Shown in pieces: positions 1 to 6,485 of a stretch of DNA of 7,760 nt (its first letter is position 1; each line of letters opens with the position of its first letter). The notes below the pieces were generated by a model. It was not told the DNA's origin. It searched no databases and was given only the letters and a program-made list of their open reading frames with translations. A program made the position numbers and the translations under genes. The stretch comes from Actinomycetota bacterium. Its GTDB lineage: Bacteria; Actinomycetota; Actinomycetes; S36-B12; UBA5976. The stretch lies in assembly GCA_947373075.1 (NCBI GenBank), contig CANBWF010000063.1:1-7760 (forward strand), read 5' to 3'.

Positions 1-467
1 GCAACAGCGTTCTTAGGGTTCAAGTCGTCCAGGTTCTTAGTGTGCTTTGCGATGCGGTCAGCCAAGCCCAACACAATACCCATCACAATCAAAGCAACCG
101 CGACGATCCACAAGTTGCGTGCAGTGGTTTCTATATGGTCCTTGAATAACAGACCTAAAATGCCAATCGGCACAGATCCCAAAAGTACGAACCACCCCAA
201 ACGTGCTTCCGGAAGTTTGCGCGCTTCGGTTTGATACAAACTCTTAAACCAGGAAGAAATGATGAGTTTGATGTCTTTCCAAAAATAAATGATTACTGCC
301 GTCTCGGTACCAATCTGGGTAACTGCGGTAAACGCCGCGCCAGGATCTCCCCAGTGAAATAACCGTGAAACGATTTCAACATGTGCACTCGACGATACGG
401 GCAAAAACTCGGTTAAGCCCTGCACGATACCGAGCACAATGGCCTGTATCCAATGAATCTGTTCCAT
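1..467 (-). CDS. uppP: Undecaprenyl-diphosphate phosphatase UppP (BacA family), N-terminal part, cut by window edge
   Basis: This integral membrane enzyme dephosphorylates undecaprenyl diphosphate so the lipid carrier can be reused in peptidoglycan synthesis; high levels confer bacitracin tolerance in other bacteria. The visible part is 155 codons from an ATG at 467-465. It begins MEQIHWIQAIVLG and carries the family signature GLTEFLPVSSSAH at residues 17-29, with the expected active-site E20, S26 and H29. The first acidic residue of the E. coli motif (E17) is replaced by Q16, which I believe is common in actinobacterial members. Hydrophobic stretches near residues 7-25, 41-55, 85-100 and 115-135 fit the multi-pass fold. 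The second half, with the catalytic arginine, lies outside the window. The start fits the family; no strong Shine-Dalgarno precedes it, and an in-frame upstream GTG is less likely. It is divergent from the aldo/keto reductase. Identification is very secure. Confidence 0.96.
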   Translation of the reverse strand, partial: MEQIHWIQAIVLGIVQGLTEFLPVSSSAHVEIVSRLFHWGDPGAAFTAVTQIGTETAVIIYFWKDIKLIISSWFKSLYQTEARKLPEARLGWFVLLGSVPIGILGLLFKDHIETTARNLWIVAVALIVMGIVLGLADRIAKHTKNLDDLNPKNAV

Positions 468-524
468 GTTCGTTCTCGTTTCTGCGACACACGCCACTGA
501 ATGCGACTACTTTTACTATCTCCA

Positions 525-534
525 ACGCTAGCGT
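525..534. promoter_or_regulatory. Palindromic -10 region between uppP and the aldo/keto reductase
   Basis: Positions 525-534 form a perfect 10-bp palindrome, ACGCTAGCGT. On the plus strand it contains TAGCGT (529-534), a TAnnnT-type -10 hexamer lying exactly 6 nt before the ATG at 541, which predicts a leaderless transcript. Because of the symmetry, the minus strand also reads TAGCGT (530-525), which could start a uppP transcript near 518 with a leader of about 50 nt. No convincing -35 is visible on either side. The same dyad could instead be a small operator. The function is inferred from sequence only. Confidence 0.45.
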
Positions 535-540
535 GAGTTT

Positions 541-1500
541 ATGGAAGAACGCGCACTAGGCAATAGCGGACTATTCGTGTCTAGTGTGACTCTGGGCACA
601 ATGACTTGGGGTCGCGATACTGATGTCTATGAAGCGCGTGACCAATTCAACATCTACTACAACGCCGGTGGACGCTCGTTAGACACCGCTGACGTTTACT
701 GCGATGGAACTTCTGAAGAAATCGTTGGCGAATTCCTGCGCGAGTTCCCAGATGTCATCTTGGCTACAAAAGCTGTTGCCGTCCCTGAGCCGCGTAAACG
801 CGATGCAAGCCGTCGCCATTTGCTCAACGCTCTGGATAATTCGCTTCGGCGCCTACGCCGAAACCATGTTGACATTTGGTACTTGCACGCTTGGGATCCA
901 TTAACTCCGCTTGAGGAAACGTTAAGTGTCTGCCAGTCAGTCATTGCCAGCGGCAAAGCGCGTTACATCGGCATCTCAAACTACTCAGGTTGGCAACTCG
1001 CTACTTTGGCAACCATGGCCCAAAATTCAATTCCGATCGTGGCGGCGCAGATGGAATATTCACTCCTCGAACGCGGCATCGAGCGCGAAGTAATCCAGGC
1101 AAGCAGCGCTCATGGCATCGGAGTTACCGCTTGGTCTCCACTTGGTCGTGGTGTTTTAACTGGCAAGTACCGCAACAGCACTCCGGCTGATTCCAGAGGC
1201 GCTTCACAACACTTCGCTAACTTTGTAGCCCCATACCTAACTGATAACTCGCGTCGAATCGTGGAAGCACTGGCTGTAGCTTCTGATGGTCTCGGGCGAC
1301 CGATGCTCGACACCGCCTTGGCCTGGGTTTTAGCACAGCCGCAGGTTGCGACCGCAATCGTTGGAGCCCGAACAGCCGCGCAGGTGCGTGCGATTATGGC
1401 TGCCGACATCTCTGTTCTTCCCGAAGGTATTCACGCAGCCCTATCTGACGTGTCTGCCCCGCCAAGAAGCTACCCAGAGTTTGGATGGAATCAATCATGA
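541..1500 (+). CDS. Aldo/keto reductase
   Basis: This is a 319-residue cytosolic NAD(P)H-dependent oxidoreductase of the aldo/keto reductase superfamily, a single (beta/alpha)8 barrel of usual length. It opens with the typical MEERALGNSGLFVS strand. The expected catalytic tetrad is visible: D48 and Y53 in LDTADVY, K77 in LATK, and H116 in YLHAWDP. Cofactor-binding segments are SNYSG (146-150), WSPLGRGVLTGKY (198-210) and the C-terminal IVGARTAAQV (273-282). The sequence resembles the general-stress or AKR11-like group, but the substrate cannot be read from it. The ATG at 541 fits the family N-terminus and sits 6 nt after TAGCGT with no Shine-Dalgarno, so the mRNA is probably leaderless. Its last bases overlap the DUF5703 start (ATGA), implying coupled translation. 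It is divergent from uppP. Confidence 0.95.
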   Translation: MEERALGNSGLFVSSVTLGTMTWGRDTDVYEARDQFNIYYNAGGRSLDTADVYCDGTSEEIVGEFLREFPDVILATKAVAVPEPRKRDASRRHLLNALDNSLRRLRRNHVDIWYLHAWDPLTPLEETLSVCQSVIASGKARYIGISNYSGWQLATLATMAQNSIPIVAAQMEYSLLERGIEREVIQASSAHGIGVTAWSPLGRGVLTGKYRNSTPADSRGASQHFANFVAPYLTDNSRRIVEALAVASDGLGRPMLDTALAWVLAQPQVATAIVGARTAAQVRAIMAADISVLPEGIHAALSDVSAPPRSYPEFGWNQS

Positions 1501-1685
1501 GCGCAGTTTGGGAATACACCGAGTTAAATTTTGACCACACTTCTAACCGTAGCGACATCAAATTTCAGTTGACCATGATGGCTGAAATTGACCGTTGGGA
1601 AATTGATCGAGTGCGCGTATACACCGATGGAAGTCGCTGGGTTCGCCTTCGTCGCAAGGTCTATCGCCTGCAACGCACTGCTTAA
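1497..1685 (+). CDS. DUF5703 family small protein
   Basis: This is a 62-residue protein of unknown function. The pattern of a short N-terminal strand, a helix with the AEIDRWEIDRVRVYTDGSRW block (about residues 29-48), then a basic tail (VRLRRKVYRLQR) matches the actinobacterial DUF5703 family as I remember it. It has no signal peptide or membrane segment and is rich in Arg and Trp. The ATG at 1497 overlaps the reductase stop as ATGA, with a TGGA element 7 nt upstream; an in-frame ATG at 1485 would add four residues (MESI). From memory, homologues often lie next to uppP and M20 peptidase genes in actinobacteria, as here, which points to a conserved but unexplained context. The family call is fairly sure, the exact start less so, and the function is unknown. 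Confidence 0.85.
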   Translation: MSAVWEYTELNFDHTSNRSDIKFQLTMMAEIDRWEIDRVRVYTDGSRWVRLRRKVYRLQRTA

Positions 1686-3001
1686 CTAAGCGCTACGAAT
1701 TTCTCCATTACGCGCATTCCAAATTCAAGACCTTCAACTGGCACTCGTTCATCCACCCCATGGAACATGGCTGCGAAATCTAGTTCTGGCGGCAGCAGCA
1801 AAGGCAAAAATCCGTAGCAGTCGATACCGAGCATGCTGAAAGCTTTTGCATCAGTGCCACCGCTTACTGTGTATGGCACAGGTGTGCCGAATGGGTCTTC
1901 CGCCCGAATAGCAGCGTCCATTGCTTCAACTAGCTGACCTTCAAATGGCGCTTCCACCGCGATGTCAGTAATAACATCTTCGCGGTAAACACCTTCGGGT
2001 AGCAGGCGATCAATATCTCGCAGCAAGTTCTCTTCAAATCCAGGCAAGAATCGACCATCGATCAATGCTGATGCCTCGCCGGGAATTACGTTGTGCTTGT
2101 AACCGGCGTTCAACATTGTTGGGTTAGCTGTATTAGAAAGCGTTGCGCCGATAATCCGAGCTATCGGACCAAGATGGCTGAGCAACTCTTGTGGATCATC
2201 GATAGATAACTCGATTTCGAGAGCATCTGAAACGGACTTGATGAAATCGCGCACTGTAGGTGTTAGCAAAGTCTCGAACTGATGATTGCCGACGGCTGCA
2301 ACTGCTTGGGCTAGTTTGGTAACCGCGTTATCGTCATTTAAAAATGAGCCGTGCCCAGCTGTTCCTTCGGCGCGTAGCTTCATCCAGCGGATACCTTTTT
2401 CAGCGGTTTGCACTAAATATAACCGAACATCTTCTTTGAGTGTGAGACTAAAACCGCCTACCTCGCCAACTGCCTGCGTGACATTTTGAAACATGTCTTT
2501 GCGGTTCTCTGCAATCCAATGTGAACCGTGACGACTGCCAGCTTCTTCATCGGGCATAAATTGCAGAACGATATCACGCGGCGGAACAATTCCGTTGCGG
2601 GCCCAGAAACGACTTAGTGCCAGAATCATGCCGACACCGTCTTTCATATCAACAGCGCCGCGGCCCCAAATACAACCGTCGTGTATTTCTGCGCCGAACG
2701 GATCGTATGTCCAATCCCCTGCCGCTGCCGGCACCACATCCAAGTGGCCATGCAGCATCAAAGCTGGTCGACTGGAGTCGGCTCCTGCGATTCGGGCGTA
2801 AACACCCTGGCGCTTAGCACTCGTTGTTTCGTAACGCTCAGCTTCAATTCCAGCTGATTGCAGGGATGATTGAACATACTCAGCCACAAGCGCTTCGCCC
2901 GGACCGGAGCCATCGCCGTAGTTGGATGAATCGATTTTGATTAAGTCAGAAACGATCTGAACAATTTCAGAAGTTAAATCGGTGGTGTGCTCTGTAGACA
3001 T
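1682..3001 (-). CDS. M20 family metallopeptidase (ACY1/CPG2/ArgE-like)
   Basis: This is a 439-residue cytosolic di-zinc hydrolase of peptidase family M20, which cleaves amide bonds in dipeptides or N-acyl amino acids. The two-domain plan is intact. Metal ligands are H86 in LHGHLDVVP, bridging D118 in GRGAVDMKDG, E153 (with general base E152) in PDEEAGS, E180 in VGEVGG and H414 in MFHGVDERVP. The inserted dimerisation domain, roughly 195-310, carries AGHGS with H217. There is no signal peptide, and the substrate is not deducible; the length and the GEVGGFS motif resemble actinobacterial 'M20/M25/M40' hydrolases rather than DapE. The ATG at 3001 has GAGG only 1 nt upstream, too close for a normal ribosome site, and CAAACT sits 6 nt upstream, a near match to the leaderless pattern seen elsewhere here. 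It converges on DUF5703 with both stops in one TTAA. Confidence 0.95.
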   Translation of the reverse strand: MSTEHTTDLTSEIVQIVSDLIKIDSSNYGDGSGPGEALVAEYVQSSLQSAGIEAERYETTSAKRQGVYARIAGADSSRPALMLHGHLDVVPAAAGDWTYDPFGAEIHDGCIWGRGAVDMKDGVGMILALSRFWARNGIVPPRDIVLQFMPDEEAGSRHGSHWIAENRKDMFQNVTQAVGEVGGFSLTLKEDVRLYLVQTAEKGIRWMKLRAEGTAGHGSFLNDDNAVTKLAQAVAAVGNHQFETLLTPTVRDFIKSVSDALEIELSIDDPQELLSHLGPIARIIGATLSNTANPTMLNAGYKHNVIPGEASALIDGRFLPGFEENLLRDIDRLLPEGVYREDVITDIAVEAPFEGQLVEAMDAAIRAEDPFGTPVPYTVSGGTDAKAFSMLGIDCYGFLPLLLPPELDFAAMFHGVDERVPVEGLEFGMRVMEKFVALS

Positions 3002-3043
3002 ACCTCAAGTTTGGTACATCGAAGCGTAAAAAGCCTGCATTAT

Positions 3044-3072
3044 TTGAGTCGGTTCTCATTTGCAGGTATTCT
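3044..3072 (+). promoter_or_regulatory. Predicted sigma-70-type promoter of tRNA-Leu
   Basis: TTGAGT (3044-3049), a 17-nt spacer and TATTCT (3067-3072) form a good housekeeping-type promoter. Transcription would begin near 3079, about 18 nt before the mature tRNA. It is the best-formed -35/-10 pair in the window. A TACGCT hexamer on the other strand (3028-3023) could serve the divergent M20 gene, but that is weaker. Confidence 0.65.
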
Positions 3073-3096
3073 TGCCAAGTTAATTAAAACAGCCCA

Positions 3097-3180
3097 GTCC
3101 GGGTGGCGGAATCGGTAGACGCGCTAGCTTGAGGTGCTAGTCCCTGCAAGGGGATAGGGGTTCAAGTCCCCTCTCGGACA
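3097..3180 (+). tRNA. tRNA-Leu, anticodon GAG
   Basis: A complete cloverleaf can be folded by eye. Acceptor arms GTCCGGG (3097-3103) and CTCGGAC (3173-3179) pair with one G-U. The D arm spans about 3106-3122. The anticodon stem CTAGC/GCTAG (3124-3128 and 3136-3140) carries loop TTGAGGT with anticodon GAG at 3131-3133, reading CUC/CUU leucine codons. A long class II variable arm (CCCT...AGGG, about 3142-3153) is diagnostic of Leu/Ser, and the T arm is AGGGG-TTCAAGT-CCCCT (3156-3172). The discriminator base is A3180, as expected for Leu. The following bases are CAA, so the CCA end is not encoded and must be added by nucleotidyltransferase. Confidence 0.97.
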
Positions 3181-3222
3181 CAACTAATCTTTAAACGATT
3201 TCTCGTACTCTCCCATTGGTTA

Positions 3223-3228
3223 TAAAAT
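3223..3228 (+). promoter_or_regulatory. -10 element of trhO, leaderless start
   Basis: TAAAAT at 3223-3228 lies 6 nt before the ATG at 3235, so initiation would fall on or next to the A of the start codon. The overlapping TATAAA (3221-3226) is a second possible register. There is no Shine-Dalgarno sequence before the ATG, consistent with a leaderless mRNA. No clear -35 is seen. Confidence 0.55.
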
Positions 3229-3234
3229 CACGAT

Positions 3235-4143
3235 ATGTCTAAAGACTTGCCGAAAATCATCCTGTATTACGGATTTGCTCCATTGGATGACCCTGAAGCT
3301 ATTCGACTATGGCAAAACACACTTTGTGAATCTCTCGATCTAAAAGGTCGAATTATCATTTCCGAGCACGGAATTAATGGCACGCTGGGCGGATCGATGG
3401 AATCGCTCAAAACTTACATTGCCAAAACCAAGAGCTACGCTCCGTTCAAAAAAATCGACTTCAAATGGTCAGATGGCCTTGGTGATGATTTTCCAAGACT
3501 CAAAGTTCGAGTCCGCGACGAAATTGTCACTTTTAATGCTGCAAATGAAATCAAAGTTGATAGCAAAGGCATCGTTGGTGGAGGCAAGCACTTATCGCCT
3601 GAGCAAGTACATGATCTAGTTGCTGCCCGTGGGGACGACGTTACTTTCTTCGATGGTCGCAATGCTTTCGAAGCCGAGATTGGACGCTTCAAGAACGCTG
3701 TCGTTCCAGATGTAGAAACAACTCACGACTTCATTGCCGAACTAGACAGTGGAAAATACGACCATCTCAAAGATAAGCCTGTGGTTACATACTGCACCGG
3801 TGGTATTCGTTGCGAAGTTCTTTCGTCACTTATGGTTTCACGCGGATTTGAAGAGGTTTATCAAATCAAAGGCGGCATTGTTCGCTATGGCGAAACTTTT
3901 GGGGACGCTGGTCTTTGGGAAGGCAGCCTTTACGTATTTGATAAGCGTATGACGATCGATTTCAGTGACGATGCAAAAGTATTGGGCTCTTGCGAGAAGT
4001 GCCAAGGTGCAACAAGCTCGTTTTTCAACTGTGCAAACTTGGCTTGTCGCAAACTAATTCTGCTGTGCACTGATTGTGGATCAAATGTTGCAAACGATCC
4101 GTGTACTCACACCGAAGCTACTGCCCCTGCGCCCCTTGGCTAA
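3235..4143 (+). CDS. trhO: tRNA uridine(34) hydroxylase TrhO (YceA/UPF0176, rhodanese domain)
   Basis: TrhO makes 5-hydroxyuridine at the wobble position U34 of certain tRNAs in an oxygen-dependent reaction, supporting decoding of purine-ending and related codons; it acts in the cytosol. The 302-residue protein has the N-terminal UPF0176 domain (about 5-100; note HGINGTLGG at 45-53 and FPRLKVRVRDEIV at 86-98). A rhodanese domain follows (about 120-230), with DGRNAFEAEIGRF and the active loop YCTGGIRCE holding catalytic C187 and C193. The Cys-rich tail carries C253xxC256, C266, C271, C278xxC281, C290 and H292, probably binding metal as in E. coli YceA. The length is normal. It lies just after tRNA-Leu(GAG), but that tRNA has G34 and is not a substrate. 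It converges on the esterase gene with a 4-nt overlap. Confidence 0.95.
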   Translation: MSKDLPKIILYYGFAPLDDPEAIRLWQNTLCESLDLKGRIIISEHGINGTLGGSMESLKTYIAKTKSYAPFKKIDFKWSDGLGDDFPRLKVRVRDEIVTFNAANEIKVDSKGIVGGGKHLSPEQVHDLVAARGDDVTFFDGRNAFEAEIGRFKNAVVPDVETTHDFIAELDSGKYDHLKDKPVVTYCTGGIRCEVLSSLMVSRGFEEVYQIKGGIVRYGETFGDAGLWEGSLYVFDKRMTIDFSDDAKVLGSCEKCQGATSSFFNCANLACRKLILLCTDCGSNVANDPCTHTEATAPAPLG

Positions 4144-4973
4144 CTGAGCCACCAATTAAGAATCTGCGGCAATCGATCTTGCCAAACAGGTTCCGAATGA
4201 TTTGTTCCTGCAAATACGTGCGCTTGAAGCGCTCGCCCATCTTGCCAACCGTTAGCTCGCAGATAATCTGCAGCTTCTTCGTGCAACCCTTCATACATGG
4301 CATCGAGTTCTTCGGTGCCTCGATCTATCCAGATTCGAGCACGCGGGTCTTTTGACAACATTGAAAGCAAATCTGGGATGATTTTGCGTTCCCAATATGC
4401 CCAGTGAGTTGATAGAGATAGCAATGTGCCGTAAAACTCGGGATAAAGCGCCGTGCCATAAAGACTGGTTAATCCACCCATACTTGAGCCACAGAGTGCT
4501 GTGCGCTCGCGCACAAGTTCAAGCCCAAGTTCCTGTGCCACCGCTGGCGCAATGTCTTCCACGAGCATCCGGTGGTATTCGTTACCAATCGGCAGTCCTT
4601 CACCGGCATTTGCCGCAATGAGCATGTTGGTCCAGATGTTTGGATCTGCCTCAATGACATTTTGCGGCGTTAATTCGAAAAGGCGAATCATGGGCACGTC
4701 TGGCTGGTCCTTGATCCAAGCACCAATTACAACGGGTCGCACCGGTAATTGTTGAACTACTGAAATAACACCCCAGGTGTTACCCATCGTTGAAAATTCG
4801 GGCCAGAACAGATTTTTGCCGTCGTGCATAACTAACACAGGTGTCTGGGCATTCACATCATCTGGAACGTAAACATCTACTCGATGATTACTGAAAACGC
4901 TAGTGATAATTTTGGCATCAACTAAATCTGGATGGTCAGACTCAGTCCAAGTTCCCTCATTAATTTCAGTCAT
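4140..4973 (-). CDS. Alpha/beta-hydrolase esterase, putative esterase (Fes/EsteraseD-like) family
   Basis: This is a 277-residue cytosolic serine esterase of the PF00756-like group, which includes esterase D and enterochelin esterase relatives. An N-terminal beta region with VDVYVPDDV leads to VLVMHDGKNLFW (46-57), typical of this family, where the oxyanion region precedes a variable loop. The nucleophile elbow is CGSSMGG (161-167) with Ser164. The acid is probably an Asp/Glu in WIDRGTEELD (215-224), and the catalytic His is H259 in GTNHSEPVW. There is no signal peptide or membrane segment, and the substrate is unknown. The ATG overlaps the htpX stop by one base (TAATG on the minus strand), so it should be translated by coupling as the third gene of lemA-htpX-esterase. 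Its TAG stop overlaps the trhO stop by 4 nt. Family call good, role unknown. Confidence 0.9.
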   Translation of the reverse strand: MTEINEGTWTESDHPDLVDAKIITSVFSNHRVDVYVPDDVNAQTPVLVMHDGKNLFWPEFSTMGNTWGVISVVQQLPVRPVVIGAWIKDQPDVPMIRLFELTPQNVIEADPNIWTNMLIAANAGEGLPIGNEYHRMLVEDIAPAVAQELGLELVRERTALCGSSMGGLTSLYGTALYPEFYGTLLSLSTHWAYWERKIIPDLLSMLSKDPRARIWIDRGTEELDAMYEGLHEEAADYLRANGWQDGRALQAHVFAGTNHSEPVWQDRLPQILNWWLS

Positions 4974-5887
4974 TATGCAACCGGCCCTGATCCTTCCATT
5001 TTCTTAAGCAAAGCAATACGTTCAGCAATCGGTGGGTGTGTAGCAAAAAGTTTACTTGTGGTGCTGCTATCCAGCGGTGATTCAATCCAAATGTGTGCAA
5101 CTGCGTTAGATTTCTGATGCACCACAGTGTTGTCGGCCGCTAAAGTTTCGAGCGCTCGGCGAAGGCCAGTTGGATTGCGGGTAAATGCCACAGCGGTGGC
5201 ATCGGCTAACGATTCGCGCTTACGTGAAATAGCCGAACGCAATAGTAACGCGGCGATTGGTGCCAGAATTATGGCGACCAAACCAACTATTGCGCCAATG
5301 CCATTGCTGTTGTCGTTGTTATCACGACGGTTACCACCAGTGAACCAACTCATACGAATTGCCATGTCACTGATGATTGCTATAGCGCCGGCCGTAGTTG
5401 CCGCAACTGCCATAACTAATGTGTCGCGGTTAGCTACGTGCGCTAGTTCGTGCGCGGTTACGCCCTGCAATTCCTCGCGATCCATTGAACTCAAAATGCC
5501 GCTAGTGAATGCGATAACCGCGTGTTCTGGGTCGCGCCCAGTAGCAAAAGCATTCGGCGCATCATCTTCAACGATGGCAACTTTGGGCATGGGCAATCCG
5601 GCTGCAATCGTGATTTCTTGCACCAGGTTGAATAACTGTGGAGCTGAGTCGTGATCGATTATTCGAGCGCCAGTCATAGTTAACACCAGTTTGTCGGAGT
5701 TGTAATACGAACCCCAGACCATGATCAGGGCAAAAATAACCGCGAGTGGAAATAGTGCAGCACTTCCCTGCCCCAGCCACATACCAACACCGTAGATGAG
5801 CACTACTGTGACAATGGCCATGCCAAATAACAGGGCATAAGTCTTACGTTGATTTGATGCCTGTTGGGCATGGAAATCTAAGGACAT
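4973..5887 (-). CDS. htpX: HtpX-type membrane zinc metalloprotease (M48)
   Basis: HtpX is an inner-membrane zinc endopeptidase that removes misfolded or damaged membrane proteins, with its catalytic site facing the cytoplasm. The 304-residue protein has two N-terminal membrane spans (about 17-38 and 43-61) and the PNAFATGRDPEHAVIAFTSGIL segment at 111-132, split here as PNAFATGRDP and EHAVIAFTSGIL. The HEXXH motif HELAH (146-150) supplies zinc ligands H146 and H150 and catalytic E147. Further membrane-associated stretches lie at about 157-178 and 197-220; E225 in SRKRESLAD is the third zinc ligand, and ATHPPIAERI (282-291) is the usual C-terminal motif. A short Asn/Asp-rich linker (190-195) separates the last two spans. 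It starts 17 nt after lemA, with AAAGG 7 nt before the ATG, and shares one base with the esterase start. Confidence 0.96.
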   Translation of the reverse strand: MSLDFHAQQASNQRKTYALLFGMAIVTVVLIYGVGMWLGQGSAALFPLAVIFALIMVWGSYYNSDKLVLTMTGARIIDHDSAPQLFNLVQEITIAAGLPMPKVAIVEDDAPNAFATGRDPEHAVIAFTSGILSSMDREELQGVTAHELAHVANRDTLVMAVAATTAGAIAIISDMAIRMSWFTGGNRRDNNDNSNGIGAIVGLVAIILAPIAALLLRSAISRKRESLADATAVAFTRNPTGLRRALETLAADNTVVHQKSNAVAHIWIESPLDSSTTSKLFATHPPIAERIALLKKMEGSGPVA

Positions 5888-5894
5888 TTACCGA

Positions 5895-5899
5895 CCTTT
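5895..5899 (-). promoter_or_regulatory. Ribosome binding site of htpX
   Basis: AAAGG on the minus strand (5899-5895) lies 7 nt before the htpX ATG, in the 17-nt gap after the lemA stop. It fixes the start at 5887. It also contrasts with the operon's first gene, which has no Shine-Dalgarno, as expected if only the internal cistrons need one. Confidence 0.65.
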
Positions 5900-5904
5900 G
5901 AAAA

Positions 5905-6459
5905 CTAGAACGAGACTTTAGGAACGTCGCGCTTTTCAGGACTGTCGACTTCGTAGAAATCACGCTTTACAACTTTTGCCATGCCGGCAAAGAAACTCGT
6001 TGGAATAGTTACAAGTGCCTGATTTAACTGACGCACGCGGTCGTTGTAGTACTGACGCGCAAATCCTACTTTGTTCTCCGTGGCTGAAAGCTCTTCCTGC
6101 AGAGCGATGAAGTTAGCCGACGCTTTTAGATCTGGATAGTTTTCAGTAATTGCCAAAAGTCCACGCAGGGCACTTGTAAGCGAACCATCAGCAGCAGCAA
6201 CTTCATTTAAGCCCTGGGCGCTAGTTGCAGCAGATCGCGCTTCAACGACTTTCTGCAGAACATCAGATTCATGGGATGCGTAGCCCTTTACAGTTTCGAC
6301 AAGATTTGGAATCAAATCTGAACGCCGTTGCAACTGGACCTCGATCTGCGCGAAGGCCTCGTCAACATGCACGTTTAGTCTTGTTAGTTTGTTGTATTGC
6401 GAAACAAAAAACAGAACCAGAAGTGCTAAAACGCCAATAACAATAAGTGTTGTACTCAT
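5905..6459 (-). CDS. lemA: LemA family membrane protein
   Basis: LemA proteins are small membrane-anchored helical-bundle proteins of unknown biochemical role, often encoded beside an HtpX- or TPM-domain protein. From the ATG at 6459 the protein has 184 residues, the usual family length. One N-terminal membrane span (about 4-22) is followed by QLQRRSDLIPNLVETVKGY (42-60), then YPDLKASANFIALQEEL (108-124), TENKVGFARQYYND (127-140) and the PTSFFAG segment (153-159), all classic LemA blocks. The bulk of the protein after the span is long amphipathic helices. An in-frame TTG at 6483 would add eight residues (MFARYNLH), but the -10 hexamer TACAAT overlaps that extension and lies 6 nt before the ATG, so 6459 is preferred. 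It is the first gene of lemA-htpX-esterase; a 31-bp dyad lies upstream. Confidence 0.94.
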   Translation of the reverse strand: MSTTLIVIGVLALLVLFFVSQYNKLTRLNVHVDEAFAQIEVQLQRRSDLIPNLVETVKGYASHESDVLQKVVEARSAATSAQGLNEVAAADGSLTSALRGLLAITENYPDLKASANFIALQEELSATENKVGFARQYYNDRVRQLNQALVTIPTSFFAGMAKVVKRDFYEVDSPEKRDVPKVSF

Positions 6460-6465
6460 ATGTAA

Positions 6466-6471
6466 ATTGTA
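6466..6471 (-). promoter_or_regulatory. -10 element of the lemA-htpX-esterase operon
   Basis: The minus strand reads TACAAT at 6471-6466, followed by 6 nt (TTACAT) and the ATG at 6459. Transcription would start at the start codon, giving a leaderless mRNA. The -35 position falls near 6489-6494, inside the dyad at 6486-6516, and has no good TTGACA match, so an activator or repressor acting there is plausible. Confidence 0.55.
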
Positions 6472-6485
6472 TCTAGCGAACAAGA

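Noticed and set aside
1110..1409. 99-codon open frame on the minus strand inside the aldo/keto reductase
   Set aside because: It is antisense to conserved reductase motifs and shows no family signature; it is best explained as a shadow frame.
1485..1496. Earlier ATG for the DUF5703 protein (adds MESI)
   Set aside because: It is possible, but the ATGA overlap at 1497 with TGGA 7 nt upstream is the more usual coupling arrangement; not excluded.
3097..4143. Functional link between tRNA-Leu(GAG) and the adjacent tRNA hydroxylase
   Set aside because: TrhO acts on U34, while this tRNA has G34, and each has its own promoter; the adjacency is probably incidental.
4074..4355. 93-codon plus-strand frame across the trhO/esterase junction
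   Set aside because: It overlaps the Cys-rich end of trhO and the C-terminal part of the esterase, both well supported, and has no ribosome site or family features.
5127..5654. 175-codon open frame on the plus strand opposite htpX
   Set aside because: It lies wholly antisense to a clear htpX gene with intact motifs, its composition is Ala/Ser-rich without recognisable family features, and it has no convincing start signal.
6457..6483. TTG start giving LemA eight extra residues (MFARYNLH)
   Set aside because: The extension overlaps the TACAAT -10 hexamer, and the ATG at 6459 gives the usual LemA length with the membrane span right at the N-terminus.
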